Shown here piece after piece: positions 16,769 to 22,848 of a DNA stretch of 23,848 nt. The position numbers were made by a program, and so were the translations under genes. Source of the DNA: Bordetella parapertussis (lineage in GTDB: Bacteria > Pseudomonadota > Gammaproteobacteria > Burkholderiales > Burkholderiaceae_C); NCBI GenBank assembly GCA_945882755.1, contig CAMCWS010000025.1, positions 1 to 23,848 of the forward strand, read 5' to 3'. The notes under the pieces are model-generated. The model made no database searches, was not told where the DNA came from, and saw nothing but the letters and a program-made list of their open reading frames with translations. Positions within the stretch are counted from its first letter, which is position 1. The number at the start of each line of letters is the position of its first letter.

Positions 16769-17061
16769 ACCAGTTAGAGGTTCAGATCATGGGGCAAAGC
16801 TATATTTTGGGCTGCCCTGTAGGTGCTGAAGAGCGTTTTAATGCAGCAGTCAAGCGGGTCGATGATGCGATGTGCAAAATTCGCGATGCGGGGAAAATCA
16901 AAGCACGTGACCGCATTGCGGTATTGGCAGCGCTGAACTTGGCGTTCGAGTTATCCGACTTCTCTGGTGCACCCAGCGAGCCCAGCTCCTCCAACCACAA
17001 TCTGAATAATTTGCTCTACCGCCTAGACACCGCCTTAGGCCACGATGGCCACTTGCTCTAA
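16765..17061 (+). CDS. zapA: Cell division protein ZapA
   Basis: 98-aa FtsZ-associated protein that cross-links protofilaments at midcell. It starts with the family strand-pair NQLEVQIMGQSYILGCPVGAEERFNAA, followed by the long helix VDDAMCKIRDAGKIKARDRIAVLAALNLAFEL. Tail residues (about 68-98) are low-complexity and then LLYRLDTALGHD, as in many betaproteobacterial ZapA. It overlaps the ZapB-like gene by 4 nt and is followed 15-20 nt later by the 6S RNA gene, the conserved proteobacterial arrangement. Confidence 0.93.
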   Translation: MNQLEVQIMGQSYILGCPVGAEERFNAAVKRVDDAMCKIRDAGKIKARDRIAVLAALNLAFELSDFSGAPSEPSSSNHNLNNLLYRLDTALGHDGHLL

Positions 17062-17067
17062 GCCTCC

Positions 17068-17073
17068 TACAAT
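17068..17073 (+). promoter_or_regulatory. -10 element of the 6S RNA promoter
   Basis: TACAAT matches the sigma-70 -10 consensus at five of six positions and lies 7 nt before the presumed 6S RNA start near 17080, just after the zapA stop. No convincing -35 hexamer is seen 16-18 bp upstream, so the promoter may depend on another upstream element, or the RNA may also be processed from zapA read-through. Confidence 0.5.
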
Positions 17074-17075
17074 GG

Positions 17076-17213
17076 GGTGGTCTGCAAGTCTGCTGGGTTT
17101 TATATTTCTTGAACCAATGCTCTCTGGAGCCCCGGGCTTGGAACATCGGCTGGTGAGCGTGAACATCTCGCGTTAGATGAACCCAACACCTTTCTGACCT
17201 CGCCCACCTGAAC
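17076..17213 (+). ncRNA. ssrS: 6S RNA
   Basis: Regulatory RNA that mimics an open promoter and sequesters the sigma-70 RNA polymerase in stationary phase. The sequence folds as a long interrupted rod: GGTGG (17076-17080) pairs with CCACC (17204-17208), and TGGGTT (17094-17099) pairs with AACCCA (17180-17185). These enclose a large central bubble (about 17100-17115 against 17165-17179) and an apical arm holding GGCTGGTGAGCG, similar to the E. coli GGTTGGTGAGC element. Location immediately after zapA is the conserved ssrS position. Ends are estimated to within about 10 nt. Confidence 0.82.
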
Positions 17214-17225
17214 CTTTAGTTCAGG
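17207..17225 (+). terminator. Hairpin at the 3' end of the 6S RNA gene
   Basis: CCTGAAC (17207-17213), loop CTTTA, GTTCAGG (17219-17225) form a perfect 7-bp stem directly after the 6S closing stem. No U-run follows, so it is a weak candidate for intrinsic termination and may instead be a processing signal or block 3' trimming. The rest of the spacer to 17305 holds no feature I can name, apart from a pyrimidine-rich stretch that probably carries the promoter of the next gene. Confidence 0.4.
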
Positions 17226-17305
17226 ATGACGATCCAGCGGCCCTTGCAGACACTTTTACTTTTACACATCTTTCTCATGTCGATTTCATTTAACTTTTCG
17301 CCATC

Positions 17306-18310
17306 ATGTCTTTGCGCATAGCCATTGTGGGCGCAGGAGCGATTGGCGGCTACCTCGCAGTCAAACTCAGCTTGGCCGGACATGACGTTACCTGCATCGC
17401 CCGAGGTGAAAATCTTCGCGCCATCCAAAGCCACGGCATGAAGTTGGTCATGGAAGATGGCACCGAACTGGTCGCCCATGTGAAGGCTTGCAGTGTCGAA
17501 AGCGCTGAAACTTACGACTATGTATTCTTGACGCTTAAATCGCATCAAGTGGCAGCAGTTTCAAAAGACATAGACCGTTTATGCCATGACACCACCGCCG
17601 TGGTGACCATGCAAAACGGATTGCCTTGGTGGTACTTCCATCAACTTGTCGGCGATTACCAAGGCACCCAGCTCAAAACACTCGACCCCGATGGGATGCT
17701 TTGGCAGCATCTCAAACCTGAACGCGTAATCGGTGCGGTGGTCTACCCTGCGGCAGAGTTGATTGCACCTGGTGTGGTCAAGCTGATTGAAGGCAACCGC
17801 TTCACTTTGGGTGAACCCAGTGGCGAAAAGTCCGAGCGGGTTACTTTGCTGGCGCAAGCCATGATTGGCGCTGGTTTCAAAGTGCCGGTGTCGGCTGATA
17901 TTCGCAGCGAGTTGTGGGTGAAGTTATGGGGCAATCTGTGCTTTAACCCCATCTCAGCCTTGACCCACGCCACCCTCGAACAAATTGCTTTGCATCCGCT
18001 CAGCCACTTACTTGCCAGTCAAATGATGCAAGAGGCCCAAGCGGTGGGCGAAAAAACCGGCGCACAGTTCAAGATCAGCATAGACAAACGCATCGCTGGT
18101 GCGCAAGCTGTGGGTGCGCATAAAACCTCTATGTTGCAAGACATTGAGCAAGGTAAAGCCTTAGAGCTTGATGCGATTTTGGGGGGGGTGATTGAGCTGG
18201 GTCGCGTGGTCGGCATACCCACACCCACGCTGGAAAACGTTTACAGCTTGACACGCTTACTAGAACAAAGCGTGTTGCAAAGCCAGCACGGATTGAAATT
18301 AAAAACTTAA
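17306..18310 (+). CDS. 2-dehydropantoate 2-reductase family protein (PanE/ApbA-like)
   Basis: 334-aa NADP-dependent reductase. GAGAIGG at 9-15 is the dinucleotide loop; MQNGLPWWYF at 102-111, catalytic Lys206 with Asn210/Asn214 in WVKLWGNLCFNPISALT, and HKTSMLQD in the C-terminal helical domain match the ketopantoate reductase fold. PanE makes pantoate for CoA synthesis. However, the PWWYF variant and the longer chain (E. coli PanE is 303 aa) belong to a paralogous group often sited in catabolic clusters, so another 2-oxoacid or 2-hydroxyacid may be the substrate. It is followed after 9 nt by an acyl-CoA ligase, so an operon is likely. Confidence 0.82.
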   Translation: MSLRIAIVGAGAIGGYLAVKLSLAGHDVTCIARGENLRAIQSHGMKLVMEDGTELVAHVKACSVESAETYDYVFLTLKSHQVAAVSKDIDRLCHDTTAVVTMQNGLPWWYFHQLVGDYQGTQLKTLDPDGMLWQHLKPERVIGAVVYPAAELIAPGVVKLIEGNRFTLGEPSGEKSERVTLLAQAMIGAGFKVPVSADIRSELWVKLWGNLCFNPISALTHATLEQIALHPLSHLLASQMMQEAQAVGEKTGAQFKISIDKRIAGAQAVGAHKTSMLQDIEQGKALELDAILGGVIELGRVVGIPTPTLENVYSLTRLLEQSVLQSQHGLKLKT

Positions 18311-18319
18311 AGGACAGAG

Positions 18320-19837
18320 ATGCAAACCCTTCAAGAATGGATGGCCCAAGGCCAAGCAAATGCCGTGTGTTTAAGTGCTGCAGGTGCAGCACCTTTGAGC
18401 TACCAAGGCTTGCGCAATTTAAGCAACCATGTGCAACAGTCGCTCAATGCTGTCGGCATTGGTCGCAACGACCGTGTCGCCATTGTGTTGCCCAACGGTG
18501 CAGAAATGGCTGCAGTATTTGTGGCCGTGGCCGCTTGCAGCACGTCTGCTCCGCTCAATCCTTCTTACCGCGCAGATGAGTTTGAGTTTTACCTGAACGA
18601 TTTGAACGCCAAGGCGCTGATCGTGGAAAAAGGCTCTGCCTCACCTGCAGTTGCTGTGGCTGAAAAATTGGGCGTGTCAATTGTGTATCTCTTGCCTACG
18701 CCAGCTCTGGGTGCGGGTTCGTTCACACTGGACACTTCATCTAGGCAAGCGGCAACGGCGGCCTCAGCTGGCATGGCACACGCAGATGATGTGGCATTGG
18801 TACTGCATACCTCTGGCACCACCTCACGTCCCAAAATTGTTCCGCTGACACAGCGCAATGTCTGCGCTTCAGCCCTACACATTGCAAAAAGCACCGCGTT
18901 CAGCCCCTCTGACCGCGGCTTGAACCTCATGCCCTTGTTCCATATCCACGGATTGATCGCTGGCATTTTGGCGCCCTTGTCGCAAGGCGGCGAAGTGCAT
19001 TGCACCAGCGGTTTCAATGCCTTGAAATTCTTTTCGCAAATGGAAGAAGTCAAACCTACTTGGTACACCGCTGTACCCACCATGCACCAAGCGATTTTGT
19101 CCAGAGCAGCCAATAACCGTGAGGTGATTGCCAAAGTGCCTTTGCGCTTTATTCGCTCCTCTTCCTCTTCTTTGCCACCCCAGGTGTTGGCTGAACTTGA
19201 AGCCACGTTTCATGCGCCCGTCATTGAAGCCTATGGCATGACCGAAGCAGCGCATCAAATGGCTTGCAACCCTTTGCCGCCCGGTAAACGCAAGCCTGGC
19301 ACTGTGGGTTTGGCTGCCGGCCCCGAAGTGGCCATCATGGACACCGAAGGTCAACTGCTGGCGACTGGCAGCACCGGTGAAATTGTGATCCGCGGCCCCA
19401 ACGTCACGCCAGGCTATGAAAACAACGACAAGGCCAATGCGGAAAACTTCACCAACGGATGGTTTCGCACCGGCGACCAAGGTGTGATGGACAGCGAGGG
19501 CTACATCAGCATCACTGGCAGGTTGAAAGAAATCATCAACCGTGGTGGCGAAAAAATCAGCCCACGTGAAATCGATGAAATTCTGATGGACCACCCCGCT
19601 GTGGGTCAGGTGGTGTGCTTTGGCATTCCCCATGAAAAATTAGGCGAAGAAGTCGGTGCTGCGGTGGTGCTGCGCGAAGGACAAACTGCCACTGAAAAAG
19701 AACTGCGCGACTATGTCGCCACCCGCGTGGCTGACTTCAAGGTGCCTCGCAAAATTTTGTTGCTCGATGAAATTCCCAAAGGCGCAACCGGCAAACTTCA
19801 ACGCATAGGCATGGCCCAAAAGCTCGGTTTGGCCTGA
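18320..19837 (+). CDS. Acyl-CoA ligase resembling oxalate--CoA ligase
   Basis: ANL-superfamily adenylating enzyme, 505 aa, forming an acyl-adenylate and then the CoA thioester. Motifs are HTSGTTSRPK at 163-172 (phosphate loop), YGMTEAAHQM at 305-314, TGD at 384-386, GRLKEIINRGGEKISP at 400-415, and catalytic Lys492 in GATGKLQR. The FIRSSSSSLPP and EAYGMTEAAHQMACNPLPPGKRKPGTVG regions resemble the AAE3/Pcs60 oxalyl-CoA synthetases of plants and yeast more than long-chain ligases. A Shine-Dalgarno (AAAGGA) precedes the ATG. Its stop overlaps the next start by one base. Oxalate as substrate is inferred; no oxalyl-CoA decarboxylase or formyl-CoA transferase is present here. Confidence 0.85.
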   Translation: MQTLQEWMAQGQANAVCLSAAGAAPLSYQGLRNLSNHVQQSLNAVGIGRNDRVAIVLPNGAEMAAVFVAVAACSTSAPLNPSYRADEFEFYLNDLNAKALIVEKGSASPAVAVAEKLGVSIVYLLPTPALGAGSFTLDTSSRQAATAASAGMAHADDVALVLHTSGTTSRPKIVPLTQRNVCASALHIAKSTAFSPSDRGLNLMPLFHIHGLIAGILAPLSQGGEVHCTSGFNALKFFSQMEEVKPTWYTAVPTMHQAILSRAANNREVIAKVPLRFIRSSSSSLPPQVLAELEATFHAPVIEAYGMTEAAHQMACNPLPPGKRKPGTVGLAAGPEVAIMDTEGQLLATGSTGEIVIRGPNVTPGYENNDKANAENFTNGWFRTGDQGVMDSEGYISITGRLKEIINRGGEKISPREIDEILMDHPAVGQVVCFGIPHEKLGEEVGAAVVLREGQTATEKELRDYVATRVADFKVPRKILLLDEIPKGATGKLQRIGMAQKLGLA

Positions 19838-20655
19838 TGTCCCTGTCATTGGCGGATGTGCTCGTAGCCTTGGTGCTATTGGGCACGGTAGCGGGGTTTT
19901 TGGCTGGTCTGCTGGGTGTGGGTGGGGCGCTGATGATGATTCCTTTCATCACTTTTTTGCTCAGCACCCAAGGCGTTGACCCAGACTCTGCGGTGAAGAT
20001 GGCGATTGCCACCGGTATGTCCACCATTGTGGTGACCTCGCTGGCAAGTACCCGTGCTCACCACAAATTGGGTGCAGTACGTTGGGACTTGGTGAAAGGT
20101 TTGGCCCCCGGCATCTTGCTCGGCAGTGCGCTGTCAAGCCTGTGGTTGTTTGCCGTTTTGAAAGGCTCGGTGTTGGCCTTGTTCTTTGCCGGCTTTACCG
20201 CGTTTTCAGCCACGCAAATGGTCTTGGATAAAAAGCCCAAACCATCTAGGCAAATGCCGGGAACGCTTGGTCAAACTGTCGTAGGAACAGTCATTGGCAC
20301 CTTGTCAGGCTTGGTAGGCGCAGGTGGTGCATTTGTCAGCATTCCCTTCATGACATGGTGCAACATCCCCCTGCGCAATGCAGTGGCCACCAGCGCGGCG
20401 ATTGGCTTTCCCGTGGCCTTGGCCAATGCATTGGGCTATGTGGTGAGTGGTTGGGATGCGCCCCACAACGTCGATTGGAGTTTTGGCTACATCTGGTTGC
20501 CAGGCTTGGTCGTCATTGGTCTGTGCACCATGGTGACGGCCCCTATAGGTGCCCGCATGGCGCACACCATGCCTGTGCTCAAACTCAAGCGCGGCTTTGC
20601 ATTGCTGCTGTTTCTTTTAGCCAGCTATATGCTCTACCGCGGCTTGAACAGTTAA
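19837..20655 (+). CDS. TauE/SafE-family membrane permease
   Basis: 272-aa polytopic inner-membrane protein with about eight hydrophobic segments. It shows the internal duplication of the family: GLLGVGGALMMIP at 24-36 and GLVGAGGAFVSIP at 158-170. TauE/SafE proteins are thought to export sulfite, sulfoacetate or other small organic anions; the substrate cannot be read from sequence. The ATG overlaps the ligase stop (TGATG), so it is translated with the acyl-CoA ligase, suggesting it moves an anion used or made by that pathway. Its stop overlaps the convergent universal stress gene by 4 nt. Confidence 0.88.
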   Translation: MSLSLADVLVALVLLGTVAGFLAGLLGVGGALMMIPFITFLLSTQGVDPDSAVKMAIATGMSTIVVTSLASTRAHHKLGAVRWDLVKGLAPGILLGSALSSLWLFAVLKGSVLALFFAGFTAFSATQMVLDKKPKPSRQMPGTLGQTVVGTVIGTLSGLVGAGGAFVSIPFMTWCNIPLRNAVATSAAIGFPVALANALGYVVSGWDAPHNVDWSFGYIWLPGLVVIGLCTMVTAPIGARMAHTMPVLKLKRGFALLLFLLASYMLYRGLNS

Positions 20656-21095
20656 CGCAGAACCAACACAGGCACTTCTGAGTGCGTCAGCACATTTTGG
20701 GTTTCGCTGCCCAACAACACACGTTTGATGCCTTTACGACCGTGCGAGGCCATCACGATCAAATCGGCCTTGTATTTGGTGGCAGCTTTGACCAAGCCTT
20801 CAGATATATCGTCTGACTTCACCACCAATGTTTTGATCATCAGTCCTTTGGCAGCAGCGCTGGACGCGATTTTGTCTAACACCACTTGTGCACCTGCCGC
20901 CCACTGGGCTTCGATGCTTTTGACATCAATATCCGCCAATGTGAAAGAACCTTCAAAGTAAGTTTGAACATAGCGGGGAATGACCTTCACAGCCACCAAT
21001 TCAGCATTGAATTTGGACGCCAGATCGATCGCACTTTTCACAGCTTTTTGCGATAACTTTGAGCCGTCTGTGGCCAACATGATGGTTTTGAACAT
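20652..21095 (-). CDS. Universal stress protein (UspA family)
   Basis: Single-domain Usp, 147 aa. It opens with FKTIMLATDGS and ends with the nucleotide motif SHGRKGIKRVLLGS then VPVLVLR. The ATP signature G-x2-G-x9-G-S is present except that the first Gly is Ala116 (ASHG). ATP binding is likely but not assured. A consensus AGGAG precedes the ATG at 21095; a longer frame to 21158 is not used. Upstream is a perfect FNR/Anr-type box, so induction under low oxygen is likely, as known for several proteobacterial Usp genes. Convergent overlap of 4 nt with the TauE gene. Confidence 0.92.
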   Translation of the reverse strand: MFKTIMLATDGSKLSQKAVKSAIDLASKFNAELVAVKVIPRYVQTYFEGSFTLADIDVKSIEAQWAAGAQVVLDKIASSAAAKGLMIKTLVVKSDDISEGLVKAATKYKADLIVMASHGRKGIKRVLLGSETQNVLTHSEVPVLVLR

Positions 21096-21172
21096 AGGTT
21101 TCTCCTTGAATGACCGCCATACCGAAGAGGTATGTTTCATAAGAAAGAGCTTATGCAAAGCTTGAGCTTCAC

Positions 21173-21192
21173 CTATTGATATGCATCAATAG
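21173..21192 (-). promoter_or_regulatory. FNR/Anr-type binding site upstream of the usp gene
   Basis: TTGAT-ATGC-ATCAA at 21176-21189 is an exact match to the FNR/Anr consensus TTGATNNNNATCAA. The symmetry extends to 8-bp arms, CTATTGAT and ATCAATAG. Its centre is 87 bp from the usp start codon; a class II promoter would put the transcription start near 21141 and leave a short leader. The other flanking gene, queG, points away and ends before the site, so usp is the only plausible target. Confidence 0.72.
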
Positions 21193-21195
21193 TGT

Positions 21196-21241
21196 GTCAT
21201 TGCGATAAGCCGTCATTGCGATGACGGCTCATCGCAGTGAC
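21196..21241. repeat. Short GTCATTGCGAT repeats with hairpin at the queG 3' end
   Basis: GTCATTGCGAT occurs at 21196-21206 and again at 21212-21222; a third, inverted copy with one mismatch (ATCGCAGTGAC) is at 21231-21241. A perfect 9-bp stem, AGCCGTCAT (21208-21216) with ATGACGGCT (21221-21229) around TGCG, spans the queG stop codon. It could stabilise or end the queG transcript, although no U-run follows. It may also be a remnant of a dispersed intergenic repeat; only a genome-wide search would tell. Confidence 0.55.
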
Positions 21242-22359
21242 AAAAGCGCCCAAACGATGTGCTCCCGTACCACCTCGCTGGGATGGTCCTGCCAACGCTG
21301 CAAGGCTTGACGCAAAGCATTGGCTTGTGCATCAGAAACAGCTTGTTGCAATCCACCACCCTCGCCATTGGGCAAGGTTTGTCGCAACGCATTGCCTGCA
21401 GCCACGGCCAAATTGCGTAGCCAACGCGCATGACCAATACGACGAATGGCGCTGCCCTCGGTCAGGCGCAAGAAGCTGTCTTCATCCCATTGAAGCAATT
21501 GCAGCAGGGTTGCCGTGCCCAAGCCATGGCGCTCATCAAAGTCGGGCAAGGGCGAACGCTTGGCGAATTTGTTCCAAGGGCAGACCAGCTGACAGTCATC
21601 GCAACCGTAAATGCGATTACCCATCAGAGGGCGAAGTTCTAAAGGGATGCTGCCCGCGTGTTCAATCGTCAGATAGGAAATACAACGCCGCGCATCCAAT
21701 CGGTAAGGCGCAATGATGGCTTGCGTAGGGCAGACGCTGATACAGGCGCTGCAAGTGCCGCAATGCTCGGTTTCTGTGGGCGTAGGCTCAAGTGCAATAT
21801 CCACAAAAATTTCACCCAAGAAGAAAAACGAGCCCGCATCGCGGTGCAACACCAGAGTGTGCTTGCCACGCCAGCCTAGGCCGCTGCGAACCGCCAACTC
21901 CGCTTCCAGCACCGGCGCAGAATCGGTGAACACCCGAAAGCCCAAAGCGCCTGCTTGCGCTTGCAGTTTGTCGGCGAGTTGCTGCAAGCGTTGGCGCATC
22001 ACCTTGTGGTAATCCCGCCCTCGGGCGTAGACCGACACCACCGCTTGCGTGGGTTGTTGCAAGCGCTGCATTTCGTGGTCGACCCAATCTGATGAACCAG
22101 AAATGCCATCTTGCGCAAGGTAGTCCATACGGGCGGTGATGACGCTTAAGGTGCCCGGCACCAACTCGGCGGGTCTGGCGCGGGTGAGGCCGTGGCGGGC
22201 CATATAAGCCATCTCGCCATGGTGCCCTTGAGCCAACCAAGCCAGCAATCCAGGCTCGGCATCCCGCAGGTCTACAGAGGCCACGCCAATTTGGGAGAAT
22301 CCCAGTTGAGAACCCCATTCTTGCAATTGAGCAAGCAATGCCGATGGATTGATGGACAC
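21229..22359 (-). CDS. queG: Epoxyqueuosine reductase
   Basis: Cobalamin- and 4Fe-4S-dependent enzyme that converts epoxyqueuosine to queuosine in tRNA anticodons. The 376-aa protein has the catalytic Asp146 in FTDSAPVLE, a ferredoxin-like segment with Cys200, 203, 206 and 210 (HCGTCSACISVCP), Cys226, and the second cluster GCDDCQLVCPWN (Cys253, 256, 260). A C-terminal HEAT-like part follows. The start is taken as GTG at 22359, supported by AAGG seven bases upstream and by the family N-terminus; the longer frame starts at a TTG inside the divergent tsaE. Only 18 bp separate it from tsaE. QueG needs B12, which the uptake operon nearby could supply. Confidence 0.94.
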   Translation of the reverse strand: MSINPSALLAQLQEWGSQLGFSQIGVASVDLRDAEPGLLAWLAQGHHGEMAYMARHGLTRARPAELVPGTLSVITARMDYLAQDGISGSSDWVDHEMQRLQQPTQAVVSVYARGRDYHKVMRQRLQQLADKLQAQAGALGFRVFTDSAPVLEAELAVRSGLGWRGKHTLVLHRDAGSFFFLGEIFVDIALEPTPTETEHCGTCSACISVCPTQAIIAPYRLDARRCISYLTIEHAGSIPLELRPLMGNRIYGCDDCQLVCPWNKFAKRSPLPDFDERHGLGTATLLQLLQWDEDSFLRLTEGSAIRRIGHARWLRNLAVAAGNALRQTLPNGEGGGLQQAVSDAQANALRQALQRWQDHPSEVVREHIVWALLSLR

Positions 22360-22377
22360 GAAAACCTTTTGAACGAA

Positions 22378-22848
22378 ATGCCGATTGTAAAAACCCTGCA
22401 CTGGCCCGACGAGCAAGCTTGCGCGGCCTTTGCCCAGCGCTTGGCTTTATGCCCTGCCTTGGCTCAAGCCTTGCTGTGTCTGCATGGTGATTTGGGAGCC
22501 GGCAAAACCACGTTCACCCGCTATCTGCTGCAAGCCTTGGGTGTCACCGACCGCGTCAAAAGCCCTACCTATGCAGTGGTGGAGCCCTATGAAGTGACAG
22601 CCAATGGTCAAGCCCTGAGCATCTGGCATTTCGACTTCTATCGCTTCAACGATCCACGTGAATGGGAAGACGCCGGCTTCAGAGATATTTTTGCAAGTAT
22701 TGGTTTGAAGATTTGCGAGTGGCCCGACAAGGCGAAAGGTTTTCTACCCCTCGCTGACTTGGACATCCATTTCAGCGTCAATCTTGACGGCAGCCGCGAT
22801 GTGCGCTTATGCGCCAACAGCGAATTGGGAGAAGATTTAATCGCATGA
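22378..22848 (+). CDS. tsaE: tRNA threonylcarbamoyladenosine biosynthesis ATPase TsaE
   Basis: P-loop protein, 156 aa, that works with TsaB and TsaD to make t6A at position 37 of ANN-decoding tRNAs. Walker A is GDLGAGKTT at 37-45, followed by the family's KSPTYAVVEPY, then HFDFYRF and ICEWPDKA. The start at 22378 (ATG) gives the normal length; a longer frame reaching back to 22192 runs antisense to queG and is rejected. It overlaps the amidase start by 4 nt (ATGA). The tsaE-amiC order is common in proteobacteria, as is queG next to tsaE. Confidence 0.95.
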   Translation: MPIVKTLHWPDEQACAAFAQRLALCPALAQALLCLHGDLGAGKTTFTRYLLQALGVTDRVKSPTYAVVEPYEVTANGQALSIWHFDFYRFNDPREWEDAGFRDIFASIGLKICEWPDKAKGFLPLADLDIHFSVNLDGSRDVRLCANSELGEDLIA

